A DNA stretch of 64,000 bases from Asaia krungthepensis NRIC 0535 (GTDB taxonomy: Bacteria > Pseudomonadota > Alphaproteobacteria > Acetobacterales > Acetobacteraceae), in the NCBI RefSeq assembly GCF_025995175.1, contig NZ_BAPV01000009.1:1-64000 (forward strand), read 5' to 3'. This document shows positions 39,570-48,451 of this stretch, one piece after another; within the stretch, counting starts at the first letter, position 1, and each line of letters starts with the position of its first letter. The notes beneath the pieces were generated by a model. The model was not told where the DNA came from, made no database searches, and worked only from the letters and a program-made list of their open reading frames with translations. Position numbers and translations under genes: made by a program.

Positions 39570-40629
39570 AATTCCAGACCACACCAATAACGGCACCGGC
39601 GGCACTGGCGTGGCTCCAGTGAGCGTGTGTGTCGTAGAGAAGCTGCGCCACGCCGATATTGCCCACAGCGCCGATCGCCGCGCCGATCACGAAGATCAAT
39701 AATCCGGGCAGCCATCGCTTGCCGCGCAACGGGCGGTCAAGATAGGTGATGCGGTTATTGAGCTGGAAATTCGCCAGAATGGCAATTGCCGTGCCGATGA
39801 TCTGACCGGTTGCAAAATCCGCCCCTGCGAAACGCGCAATCTCCGAGACAAGAAGATTGACGGCGACGCCAACCAGGCCCACCGCAGCGAAAATGATGAA
39901 CCGCGTTGGCAGCCACCCGCCACAGCCTCGCTCGATCAGCATGCCCAGAAACTGAACCATCACAAGCGGACTCAGCTTGCTTTCCCCCGCGACGCGCGGG
40001 CGGAAAACGAAGGGCACCTCGATCAGGCGGGTGGTACCGGGCACCGAGAGGACAATCTCAAGCAGGATCTTGAACCCCGTACCGGTAAGGCTGGGCACGG
40101 CCTGCTCGAAACTCGCGCGACGCATGGCGAAAAACCCGCTCATCGGGTCCGAGAGCGGCATGGGCAGAATGGACTGTGCAAGTCTGATCCCGGCCTGGGA
40201 GAGCATATGACGCCATCGATTGGCCAGCCCGCTGCTGTCGCCTCCCTCAACGTGACGGCTCGCAACAGCCACATCGGCCCGGTTTTCGAGCAAAGGCGTC
40301 ACGAGATCACGCAGAATGCTCTCGTCATGTTGCAGGTCGCCATCCATCACGGCAATGACCGGAGCCGTGGAGGACAAGGCGCCCTCAATCACGGCAGAGG
40401 AAAGACCGCGCCGTCCGACGCGTCGTACAAGGCGGATGCGCGGGTCGCGCTGCGCCTCTCGCTCAACAATGCGGGCGGTACCGTCGGGCGAATCGTCATC
40501 GACGAAAACGATCTCCCAGCGCAGCAAGCCGAGGGCCTGCCTTACCCCTTCGATCAGGGGGACAACGTTCTCCGCCTCATTGTAACAGGGAATGACGAGT
40601 GTCAGATCCGCTGGAAGCGGGAGACTCAT
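39538..40629 (-). CDS. GT2 polyprenyl-phosphate glycosyltransferase fused to a GtrA domain
   Basis: A 363-residue two-part protein. Residues about 1-225: GT2 of the DPM1 type, with VIPCYNEAENV, FVDDDSPDGT and VMDGDLQHDE (metal and donor-binding acids). Residues about 235-363: four membrane helices of a GtrA family flippase-like domain (FIIFAAVGLVGVAVNLLVSE). Together these suggest synthesis of polyprenyl-phosphate hexose and its membrane handling. Its ATG overlaps the Lrp gene stop by 4 bp, and its tail overlaps the GT39 start, giving a tightly coupled set. Confidence 0.9.
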   Translation of the reverse strand: MSLPLPADLTLVIPCYNEAENVVPLIEGVRQALGLLRWEIVFVDDDSPDGTARIVEREAQRDPRIRLVRRVGRRGLSSAVIEGALSSTAPVIAVMDGDLQHDESILRDLVTPLLENRADVAVASRHVEGGDSSGLANRWRHMLSQAGIRLAQSILPMPLSDPMSGFFAMRRASFEQAVPSLTGTGFKILLEIVLSVPGTTRLIEVPFVFRPRVAGESKLSPLVMVQFLGMLIERGCGGWLPTRFIIFAAVGLVGVAVNLLVSEIARFAGADFATGQIIGTAIAILANFQLNNRITYLDRPLRGKRWLPGLLIFVIGAAIGAVGNIGVAQLLYDTHAHWSHASAAGAVIGVVWNYAIASTLVWR

Positions 40630-41195
40630 ACGGGAACACCGGCCCTGTTCAGACTGGTCCTGATGGTCTGCAATGTCTGAACCCGCACCACGTGATCGAG
40701 ATCGGTCAGGCGTTTGGTGAGATAGTTCTGATGAGCTGCGTCGCGTGCCACAAGACGGACGAGGAAGTCTCCGCCCCCCCGGATCATGTGACATTCCCGC
40801 ACTTCGGCCCAGTCCGCCACCTCGGCCTCGAAAGCCTCCAGAACACTGCCCTTCTGGCTCTCGAGCCCAATCAGCGCGAAGAAGGTCAGCGACCACCCAA
40901 GCCGCGAGGCGTCGACATCGGCATGATAGCCTTCGATGACCCCGATCTCCTCAAGGCGTCTGACACGACGCAGACAGGGCGGCGCCGATATACCGGTGCG
41001 TCGCGCGAGTTCGACGTTGGTCATACGGCCATCGCGCTGCAACTCAGCGACGATCTGACGATCTATGGCGTCCAGATCGACAATGCCTCCACCCGTCGGA
41101 CCCGCGGGAGATGCGGAAGAGGAACTCCCCAGAGGCGAATCGCCTCTCGACGCATGATGATGGGGAATATGATCGTCTGGGTCGTGGTCAGTCAT
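40626..41195 (-). CDS. Lrp/AsnC family transcriptional regulator
   Basis: A 189-residue protein. After a His/Pro/Ser-rich leader (~40 residues), the HTH domain reads LDAIDRQIVAELQRDGRMTNVELARRTGISAPPCLRRVRRLEEIGVI, and the RAM (ligand) domain follows (SLTFFALIGLE). The usual start is ATG MTDHDPDDH; a TTG seven codons upstream is possible. Its stop overlaps the GT2-GtrA gene by 4 bp, so it is the first gene of a glycosyltransferase operon. Effector amino acid unknown. It diverges from trxB. Confidence 0.9.
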   Translation of the reverse strand: MTDHDPDDHIPHHHASRGDSPLGSSSSASPAGPTGGGIVDLDAIDRQIVAELQRDGRMTNVELARRTGISAPPCLRRVRRLEEIGVIEGYHADVDASRLGWSLTFFALIGLESQKGSVLEAFEAEVADWAEVRECHMIRGGGDFLVRLVARDAAHQNYLTKRLTDLDHVVRVQTLQTIRTSLNRAGVPV

Positions 41196-41347
41196 CGTCA
41201 CCGTGGGGTCGGTCAAAACTAGTCGGTTGGCAGGCGCGCTGCATCACCTATATCTGCATCCTGAACCAAGAGCCATGTCTCTTCACACCTGTGATGTCAT
41301 ATCGGTCCGGCGCTTCCAGCACCGGGCCCCGATTAAGGACCCAATCA

Positions 41348-42304
41348 GTGAGCCAGAGTTTCAAGACCGATCTGCTCGTCATCGGCGCCGGGCCAGCGGG
41401 TTACACGGCAGCCATCTATGCGGCGCGCGCCAATCTCAAGCCGATTCTCGTGGCGGGGCTTCAGCCGGGTGGCCAGCTGACGATCACCACCGATGTCGAG
41501 AATTATCCGGGATTTGCCGAGCCGGTACAGGGACCCTGGCTGGTGGAGCAGATGCGCCTCCAGGCTGAGCATGTCGGCACCGAAATGCACTATGATCTGA
41601 TCACCGAATGCCGGTTCGACCAGAAGACCGAAGACGGGTATTTTCGACTGACTGCGGATTCGGGCGCAGAGTATCTCGCGCGGACGGTGGTGATCGCCAC
41701 AGGTGCCCAGGCCAAATGGCTCGGCCTGCCCTCAGAAGCCAGATTGCAGAGCGGCGGCGTGTCGGCTTGCGCCACCTGCGACGGATTCTTCTATCGTGGG
41801 AAGAAGGTGGCCGTGATTGGCGGCGGCAATACAGCTGTGGAAGAGGCACTCTACCTCACCCACCATGCCGATCATGTGACGCTCATTCATCGCCGCGACA
41901 CATTGCGTGCCGAGCGCATTTTGCAGGACCGGCTATTCGCCAATCCCAAGATCACCGTATTGTGGAACCACGCAGTCGAGGAAATACTCGGGGCGGGCAA
42001 GCCCGAAACTGTCTGCGGAGTGAAACTGCGTGACACGCAGAACGGCGCCGAACAGGAACTGGCCGTTGACGGTGTTTTTGTCGCGATCGGCCACAGCCCG
42101 AATACGGCACCCTTCCGTGACACTATTGAGTGCGACCCCGAAGGCTACATCATCACTGTGCCGGGCAGCACGCAGACCTCTGTTCAGGGCGTATTTGCGG
42201 CTGGTGACGTGCAGGACAAGAAATTTAGACAGGCTATAACTGCAGCCGGTACCGGTTGTATGGCGGCGCTTGAGGCCGAGCATCTTCTCGCTGGTCTTTC
42301 CTGA
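41348..42304 (+). CDS. trxB: Thioredoxin reductase
   Basis: A 318-residue FAD/NADPH enzyme that reduces thioredoxin. FAD motif VIGAGPAGYTAAIYAARA; redox-active CATCDG near residue 138; NADPH motif VIGGGNTAVEEALYL; C-terminal FAD loop FAAGDVQDKKFRQAITAAGTG. GTG start with AAGGA nine bases upstream, giving the usual family length; the long in-frame ORF upstream is not part of the protein. It diverges from the Lrp regulator. Confidence 0.95.
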   Translation: MSQSFKTDLLVIGAGPAGYTAAIYAARANLKPILVAGLQPGGQLTITTDVENYPGFAEPVQGPWLVEQMRLQAEHVGTEMHYDLITECRFDQKTEDGYFRLTADSGAEYLARTVVIATGAQAKWLGLPSEARLQSGGVSACATCDGFFYRGKKVAVIGGGNTAVEEALYLTHHADHVTLIHRRDTLRAERILQDRLFANPKITVLWNHAVEEILGAGKPETVCGVKLRDTQNGAEQELAVDGVFVAIGHSPNTAPFRDTIECDPEGYIITVPGSTQTSVQGVFAAGDVQDKKFRQAITAAGTGCMAALEAEHLLAGLS

Positions 42305-42343
42305 GTCAAAAATCGTTATTTATGCGTAAGATCCTGCGCAGAA

Positions 42344-42381
42344 AATGACTTGGCAGCGCCGTGGAATGCTGCCAAGTCATT
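42344..42381 (+). terminator. Perfect inverted repeat after trxB
   Basis: A 14-bp perfect stem (aatgacttggcagc / gctgccaagtcatt) with a 10-base loop lies 40 bp past the trxB stop. It has no following T run, so it may be a weak or Rho-aided terminator, or an operator for the downstream lysR gene. Confidence 0.5.
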
Positions 42382-42479
42382 GTGATCAAGATTTCATGAC
42401 CGCATGGAACGCCCAGGAAATTCCGTTTCCTGCCGCGTTCCATCCTTGCGCGGTCGAGGACGAGCTCTAGGAAAGCCGC

Positions 42480-43370
42480 ATGGACTGGGACAAACTGCGA
42501 ATCTTCCATGCCGTTGCAGAGGCCGGCTCTTTCACCCATGCCGGCGACCGCCTCAATCTCAGCCAGTCAGCCGTCTCGCGCCAGATCTCGGCTCTCGAAG
42601 AAACACTGAATGTCCCCCTTTTTCATCGCCATGCCCGCGGTTTGATCCTCACCGAACAGGGTGAGACGCTCAACCACACGGTGCGCGAGGTATTCTCCAA
42701 GCTTTCCCTTACCCAGGCTTATCTCAGCGAGAGCAAGGTCAAGGCCAAGGGCGAGTTGAAAATCACGACGACATCCGGCTTCGGGCTTGGGTGGCTGGCC
42801 CCCAGATTGCAGCGCTTTCTTGCGTTGCATCCCGATATCGAGGTCAGCCTGATCATGGAGGATACGGATCTCGATCTGGGGATGAGGGAAGCCGATGTCG
42901 CCATTCGCATGCATCCGCCCCGTCAGGCAGATCTGATCCAGCGTCACCTGGCCAATTTCCCGATGCCTATCTACTCCAGCCAGGCCTATCTGGATCAGCA
43001 TGGTATGCCGACGAGCATCGCTGACCTCGGGCAGCATCACCTGGTCGGATTTGCCGGCATTTCACCCCCGCTCCCGGACGCTTTCTGGTTACTGGAGCTC
43101 GTGCGCCGGCAATGTCATGGATCGGTTCGCAACAAGCTCGAGATCAACAGCTTCCCCGCCATTGCAACCGCAATCGCCAACGGGGCCGGGATTGGCTCAT
43201 TGCCGACCTATCTTGCACAGGCGCATCCCCAGCTGGTCAGGATCCTGCCCCACGAGCCTATACCGACTGTGGAAGCATTCTTCGTCTATCCGGAAGAACT
43301 CAAGATGTCGAAGAGGATCACCGTGTTGCGTGACTTCCTGCTGAGCGAGATACAAACAGCCAAACACTGA
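42480..43370 (+). CDS. LysR family transcriptional regulator
   Basis: A 296-residue LTTR. The HTH spans about residues 4-62 (DKLRIFHAVAEAGSFTHAGDRLNLSQSAVSRQISALEETL). The effector-binding domain follows (LKITTTSGFGLGWLAPRLQRF; DLDLGMREADVAIRM), of the GcvA/BvgR-like small-domain type. A ribosome site GGAAAGCCGC precedes the ATG. No divergent target operon is clear; trxB lies upstream in the same direction. Effector unknown. Confidence 0.92.
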   Translation: MDWDKLRIFHAVAEAGSFTHAGDRLNLSQSAVSRQISALEETLNVPLFHRHARGLILTEQGETLNHTVREVFSKLSLTQAYLSESKVKAKGELKITTTSGFGLGWLAPRLQRFLALHPDIEVSLIMEDTDLDLGMREADVAIRMHPPRQADLIQRHLANFPMPIYSSQAYLDQHGMPTSIADLGQHHLVGFAGISPPLPDAFWLLELVRRQCHGSVRNKLEINSFPAIATAIANGAGIGSLPTYLAQAHPQLVRILPHEPIPTVEAFFVYPEELKMSKRITVLRDFLLSEIQTAKH

Positions 43371-43445
43371 TTTTCCAATCAGCATTCGGTTGCGTGACGC
43401 CTTGCCGCGACGAGCGGCATTGATGATTGAAACCGGGGCCTACCC

Positions 43446-43742
43446 TTACCCGCGCTTGCCTGCATGGGCGTTGACCCGCTCACGAAGTTCCTTGCCTGCC
43501 TTGAAAAAAGGAATCGTCTTCTCGCCGACAGCGACGGCAGAGCCGGTGCGCGGATTTCGACCTTGACGGGCATCGCGTTTTTTCACGACGAACGCGCCGA
43601 AGCCGCGGATTTCGACCCGGTCGCCGCGAGAAAGTGCAGACGAGATTTCAGACAGGATCGTCTGTACGATCAATTCGATATCGCGGGCATTGAGATGAGG
43701 ATGTGCTGCAGAGAGTTCGGCGATCAGTTCGGATTTCGTCAT
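43446..43742 (-). CDS. ihfB: Integration host factor beta subunit
   Basis: A 98-residue HU/IHF-fold protein. Beta-type markers are [30 protein letters not shown] (shown in part: [13 protein letters not shown]) and [25 protein letters not shown]. It pairs with IHF-alpha encoded some 16 kb away. A longer in-frame start is not family-like. It lies downstream of sppA, about 70 bp apart, in the same orientation; the order sppA-ihfB is common in alphaproteobacteria. Confidence 0.95.
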   Translation of the reverse strand: MTKSELIAELSAAHPHLNARDIELIVQTILSEISSALSRGDRVEIRGFGAFVVKKRDARQGRNPRTGSAVAVGEKTIPFFKAGKELRERVNAHAGKRG

Positions 43743-43811
43743 GGGAAACTCGGCAGGCTTTCGAAAAGGCTGGACAGGCGCAGACACCCGCCCAGCGGCG
43801 ATGTCAGGTTT

Positions 43812-44756
43812 TTACCGTGGCAAAATCGAAACCGCACCGTCAAGCGTCTGATAGGCGGCTACCTGTTCCAGCGCCTCCGGAAGGCCGAACCAGGAACCCC
43901 CAAATCGATGATGCAGGCGCTCCCATAGTGTTCTGGGCGGCTTGTCGGCAGCAAGTTTCCGGACCGGGAGATCTTTTGCGCCTTTGACCTGCCCTTTCAG
44001 CCAGGCCGTGGCCTGATCCTCATCCCCGATTGCATCGATCAGATGGAGGGGTATGGCCTGACGCCCGGTATAAGGCCGCCCGTCAGAAAGCGACCTGATC
44101 TCGTCGACAGGTCGATGTCGCCCTCTGGACACCATGGTGACGAACTGGTCGAAGAGATCGTCGACGATCCCCTGGAGCATCTGTCGCCCCTCGGGCTTCA
44201 GTGCAGTGAAAGGCTGGGACTGGTCTTTCATCGGTCCAGAAGCGATTGCCTCGGCCGAGATCCCGATCCGTCCGAGGAGCACTGAGGCATCGGGCCGCAT
44301 CATGATCACGCCGATAGACCCCGTGATGGTCGAGGGATAAGCGAAGATACGCTGCGCCGGGACGGCAATCATATAACCCGCCGAGGCCGCAAGCCCCTGC
44401 ATGGAGACGGCAACAGGTTTGTGCCGGGAGAAGGACTCGATCGCGTCATGCAGAGCGACGCCGCCGGTCACGCCGCCACCGGGACTGTCGATGACCAGCA
44501 CCATCCCACGAACATGGGGGTCCCGCTCCGCGCGCCCGATTGCCTCAACGGTCGGGCGTACACGATTTCCAATGACGCCGGTAATTTCCAATCTCGCGAG
44601 GTGATCGATGGGCTTGTGTGGGAGCCCCGGCGCAAACAAGCATATCCCCATGGTGATGAGCGCGGCAATCGCCACACCGCGCCACAGAACAAGCCGTCGC
44701 CGCTGGTGGCGCAAGGCAACGCCAGTGTCATCGCCAGGTTGAGAGAACCCTGTCAT
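43812..44756 (-). CDS. sppA: Signal peptide peptidase SppA
   Basis: A 314-residue S49 peptidase, inner-membrane anchored (helix about 25-47, GVAIAALITMGICLF). Catalytic Ser in AASAGYMIA and catalytic Lys in SGPMKDQSQPF are in correct order. It degrades residual signal peptides and some membrane proteins. It is the short (single-domain) type. It precedes ihfB. Confidence 0.93.
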   Translation of the reverse strand: MTGFSQPGDDTGVALRHQRRRLVLWRGVAIAALITMGICLFAPGLPHKPIDHLARLEITGVIGNRVRPTVEAIGRAERDPHVRGMVLVIDSPGGGVTGGVALHDAIESFSRHKPVAVSMQGLAASAGYMIAVPAQRIFAYPSTITGSIGVIMMRPDASVLLGRIGISAEAIASGPMKDQSQPFTALKPEGRQMLQGIVDDLFDQFVTMVSRGRHRPVDEIRSLSDGRPYTGRQAIPLHLIDAIGDEDQATAWLKGQVKGAKDLPVRKLAADKPPRTLWERLHHRFGGSWFGLPEALEQVAAYQTLDGAVSILPR

Positions 44757-44786
44757 CCGTCTTTTTCCCGCGCATCAAATAAAAAA

Positions 44787-44812
44787 GGCAACTCATCACA
44801 GGATGAGTTGCC
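44787..44812 (-). terminator. Bidirectional intrinsic terminator after mucR
   Basis: An 11-bp stem (ggcaactcatc / gatgagttgcc) with an acag loop is flanked by six A residues on the left and five T on the right, so it can stop transcription both ways. It lies 34 bp past the mucR stop (leftward). Confidence 0.92.
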
Positions 44813-44845
44813 TTTTTCGTTCCGTCTACCGGGTATTGACCCGAT

Positions 44846-45337
44846 TCAGGCCTTTTTTGCGCGACCACGGCGGGTAACGGTCTCTTCCCCGTCAGTATTC
44901 TCTTCGGTCGCGGCGCGGGCAGCCGTATCGGCCCCTGCATTGATCTTGCGACCGAGGCCGATTTCACGGGCGAGATGCGAGCGACGCTCCGCATAGTTCG
45001 GGGCAACCAGCGGATAATCGCTCGGCAGGCCCCAGCGCTCACGATACTGCTCCGGCGTCATGCCGTAAGCGCTCTGCAGATGACGCTTGAGCATCTTGAG
45101 CTTCTTACCGTCTTCCAGGCAGACGATATAGTCGGGGAACACGGAGCGCTTGATCGGCACTGCAGGCTGCGGGCGCTCCGGCTCGGGATCGGCCTGACCT
45201 GCGCCCTGAAGAGCGTTGTATACTTGCTTGATCATGCCGGGGAGATCGTCACCCGCCATCGGATTATTGGCAACGTGAGAGGAAACGATCTGAGCGGTCA
45301 ACTCAAGCAGGGCGACATTGGTTTCAGACTCTGACAT
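44846..45337 (-). CDS. mucR: MucR/Ros family transcriptional regulator
   Basis: A 163-residue zinc-finger-type regulator. The domain reads DYIVCLEDGKKLKMLKRHLQSAYGMTPEQYRERWGLP, then SDYPLVAPNYAERRSHLAREIGLG, matching MucR/Ros. In alphaproteobacteria MucR is a global DNA-binding repressor of exopolysaccharide, motility and other surface genes. The C-terminus is Arg/Lys-rich. It is followed by a terminator and preceded by an unusually AT-rich gap, the sort of DNA MucR prefers. Confidence 0.95.
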   Translation of the reverse strand: MSESETNVALLELTAQIVSSHVANNPMAGDDLPGMIKQVYNALQGAGQADPEPERPQPAVPIKRSVFPDYIVCLEDGKKLKMLKRHLQSAYGMTPEQYRERWGLPSDYPLVAPNYAERRSHLAREIGLGRKINAGADTAARAATEENTDGEETVTRRGRAKKA

Positions 45338-46192
45338 TTATTTTCTCTTTGTTGAAGTTTAACTCTTTTAACCGGAGGTTTTATACCATCAGTTTTTTCA
45401 GGTAAATAGGTTTAACGATTTCTCTTGTAATTTTTATAGTAATGATCGATTTCCGTTAAAAACAAGCTTAATTCACAATGTTTCATAGCGTCATGCAAGA
45501 ACAATATTGTCCAGATGGGGGCGTTGTCCTGCTTTTTTCTGACCTTCCCGTCAATATACGTCAAAACACTCTAGAATATCTTTGTAAACCTTTTGATAAT
45601 TTCATCAATCGCCAATCATTTTTTTTTCGGTTTTGTCCATGCATTCCGAATCTGATCAATTTTCCTGAATAATTAACGATGTAAATGCTTGTTCCTTTTC
45701 CATTTTTTACCCGAAATGTCGCGTCGACGGATAGCAAGTCCGAGTCAAAATCAGCTCGCCGCGCTGGAATTCTCTGTGTCCAATTCCCTTCGCCAGACGA
45801 TTCGTTTGAGATGGCTATACAGCTCCATAGATCCAAGAGGCTGATAGATTCTTCTCCTTTACATCCGGTTACTCACAGATTCTTCCTCTACCACCCTGCG
45901 AGAACTGAAAAGCCATGCAACACATGGGCGCTATCTCCACGGTGACAGTCACCCGGAGCAGTCCGTTTCGATGTATCGCGTACCGTATCGGTCCAGAAAT
46001 AACGTCTGTTAACTATAGCCGCTTGGTAACGCGTTGATTGCACAGATTCCCCCGGCCTTTCGAGATAGGGTCCGAGGCCACGTCGAGCAGGAACCGCCCG
46101 CGCCCTAGCGCATCTTGTCACCGAGGGCGTTACGCAAACTTTAGGCATCCTTCCCAGCTGTACGCTTTTCTTACGTGTCGGCCGCTGCCATC
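45338..46192. other. AT-rich intergenic region between mucR and the FUSC gene
   Basis: About 850 bp without a supportable gene. Bases 45338-45720 are much more AT-rich than the rest of the window (for example aatttttatagtaatgatcg); the remainder returns to normal GC. It must contain the mucR promoter and the FUSC gene promoter. Two short frames (65 and 91 codons) show no ribosome site or recognisable protein. It may be a MucR-bound or horizontally acquired patch. Confidence 0.6.
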
Positions 46193-48451
46193 ATGAAGGA
46201 GCTTATTACCACCCGCTCGTCTCTCGGCCTCGTCGCCATAATCGGTTTCCGTACAGTGCGCTCTTTCTCACGTCGTTGGTTCATTGCCGCACGCTCTGGC
46301 AGCACCGCGCCCAACCCGGCATCTGGCATGGCCCGGTGGTTCAGTTTCCAGCCCTCCGGCCGCTGGAAATGGCTCCTCGTCCCTTCCGGTCAGGCGGTGG
46401 AATTTGCCTTGCGCAACACCATTGCAGCGCTGCTCGCTCTGGGCATTGCCATGTGGATGGAGCTCGACAGCCCCATATGGGCTACCATGACCGTATGGGC
46501 AGTGGCCCAGGGCACACGCGGTGAGAGCTTGTCGAAAGCACGGTGGCGCATCGTCGGCACCGTCATCGGCGCGATTGCGGCGATCGGGCTTTTCACAGTC
46601 TTTCCGCAGCAACCGCTTCTGTTCTTCATCACCCTTGCGCTTTGGATGGGCTGCTGCGCCGGGCTTGCAACATTCGTCAGTAATTTCAGGGCCTATGCCC
46701 TCGTCCTCTCGGGATATACCTGTGCGATCATTGCGATGGGCGCTGTGTACGACCCTGAGAACGTTTTCATGATTGCCGTCTCACGCTCGACCTATATTGC
46801 CCTCGGCGTGCTGTGCGAGGCAGGAATGGGGCTCGTTTTCGCGACGAGTCAGGAGCGCCAGGCCCGTCAGGCGGTGCGTTCGAAACTTCAGACGGCGCTG
46901 TCCCTGGTCTCCTACTCGATTGCCGACATCCTTGCCGACGCGGCAACGACACAGCGCAAGGCGCGTGATCTCTTTGCCACCATCCTGCGCCTCAATAGCG
47001 AAATTGAATTTGCCGAGATCGAGATGGGCCCCCATGGTCACGAAGGTGACCACGCCCGTGCGGCGCTTGCCGCCGTCTCGATCCTGCTGTCTCGCGGCTT
47101 TGGGATGGCGGCCCGGCTTGCAACGCTCGCCCATGATCATGGCAGCTTTCGTGAGACCTCGCATCAGGCGCAGGAATTCCTGCGCAGTCTCGATATGCGC
47201 CTGCGCAAGCAAGAGCCCGTTCAGCCGATCCTCGCCGATCTTCATCTGCTCATCGAAACCTGCCGCATCCATGCGGCCCCCTTCATCAGGGCCGATCATG
47301 AAGAGGCTCCCCAGCTAGGCCCTGTCGATGAGCGTGTTCTCCATGTGGCCCTTGGCGAGCTCCTCAACGACCTCGAAATTGCAATCATCGAATACGATGC
47401 CAGCACGCATCTGATCCCGGGGGACCGCTTCCATTTCCGGCTGCAATCGCATCATGATCCACGCAATGCGATCAATAACGGATTGCGGGTCATTGCAGCC
47501 ATTCTGTTTACCGCCCTCGTATGGGAGGTCACAGCCTGGCCTAACGGAACCGGCTTCATTTCGATGACATCGCTGATCTGCGGGTTGTTCGCCACGCAGG
47601 AAAACCCGGTCCTGGGCACGACCGCCTTTCTCAAGGGCACCATCTGGTCCGTCATTGCCGGTGGCATTCTGACATTCATCTTTGTCCCGAAATTCGACAC
47701 CTATGAAATGTTCATCATGGCGTTCGGCCCGGCCATGTTCATTGGCGGTCTGGCCCGCGCCAATGCCGCCACTGCGGGCGCAGCTGCTGCCTATGGATTG
47801 CTCATGCCGGCCATGGTGAATGTGCAGAACCATCATCGTCTTGACGAGGTTGCATTCTATAACGGCGCGATGGCAACCGTCATGGCCGCCTGCGCGGCCG
47901 TTCTGGTGTTTCACACCTTCATGCCGTTCAACCCACAATCCGAGAGACTGCGTCTGAGACGTCAGATGCTGGGAGAATTGCGCACGCTATGTCATCTGCG
48001 CAAGCCTCCCGAAACCCGTCAGTGGATCGGTCGCAATATCGATCGCTTCGCCCGGCTTATCCGTCATGCCGGCCCCTCGCCTCTGCCCGTCGTCGAGAGC
48101 TATCTTCAGGGTACGCTGGCCACAATGACGATCGGCCTGAACGCCATACGCCTGCGCACCCTGCTCGATCGTGAACATCTGCCGGTCACGGCCCGGCGCC
48201 CGATCGAGCTGCTTCTGGACCGGATGGAGTACACGCGCGACAGGCATGACCGCCCTGCCCGCGTCGCTGCGGCGGCGGTACGGCGCCTCAGGGCGCTGGA
48301 TCGAACGGAGCAGGACCTCGTGACACGGCTGGAGCTCATTCGCGGAATATCCTATCTGGTCGTGATCAGGGACGAACTCGTGGCCAATGCTGCTTTCCTC
48401 GACGAATCCCACGCTTTCACCAGTCACGAGCTTCTGGACACGACGACATGA
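46193..48451 (+). CDS. FUSC family transporter (YccS/aromatic-acid exporter type)
   Basis: A ~752-residue membrane protein. Two FUSC-type blocks of five to six membrane helices are present: FALRNTIAALLALGIAMWMELDSPIWATMTVW near residue 70, and VIAAILFTALVWEVTAWPNGTGFISMTSLICGLFATQENP in the middle. Soluble helical domains separate them and end the protein. FUSC proteins are linked to aromatic acid or fusaric acid efflux, substrate here unknown. Two starts are near: ATG here and a GTG 18 bp upstream; neither has a strong ribosome site. Its stop overlaps guanine deaminase by 4 bp. Confidence 0.88.
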   Translation: MKELITTRSSLGLVAIIGFRTVRSFSRRWFIAARSGSTAPNPASGMARWFSFQPSGRWKWLLVPSGQAVEFALRNTIAALLALGIAMWMELDSPIWATMTVWAVAQGTRGESLSKARWRIVGTVIGAIAAIGLFTVFPQQPLLFFITLALWMGCCAGLATFVSNFRAYALVLSGYTCAIIAMGAVYDPENVFMIAVSRSTYIALGVLCEAGMGLVFATSQERQARQAVRSKLQTALSLVSYSIADILADAATTQRKARDLFATILRLNSEIEFAEIEMGPHGHEGDHARAALAAVSILLSRGFGMAARLATLAHDHGSFRETSHQAQEFLRSLDMRLRKQEPVQPILADLHLLIETCRIHAAPFIRADHEEAPQLGPVDERVLHVALGELLNDLEIAIIEYDASTHLIPGDRFHFRLQSHHDPRNAINNGLRVIAAILFTALVWEVTAWPNGTGFISMTSLICGLFATQENPVLGTTAFLKGTIWSVIAGGILTFIFVPKFDTYEMFIMAFGPAMFIGGLARANAATAGAAAAYGLLMPAMVNVQNHHRLDEVAFYNGAMATVMAACAAVLVFHTFMPFNPQSERLRLRRQMLGELRTLCHLRKPPETRQWIGRNIDRFARLIRHAGPSPLPVVESYLQGTLATMTIGLNAIRLRTLLDREHLPVTARRPIELLLDRMEYTRDRHDRPARVAAAAVRRLRALDRTEQDLVTRLELIRGISYLVVIRDELVANAAFLDESHAFTSHELLDTTT

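Noticed and set aside
45561-45836. A 91-codon minus-strand frame in the AT-rich gap
   Set aside because: No ribosome site, no recognised family and overlaps AT-rich sequence where random frames are expected; kept only as part of the intergenic entry.
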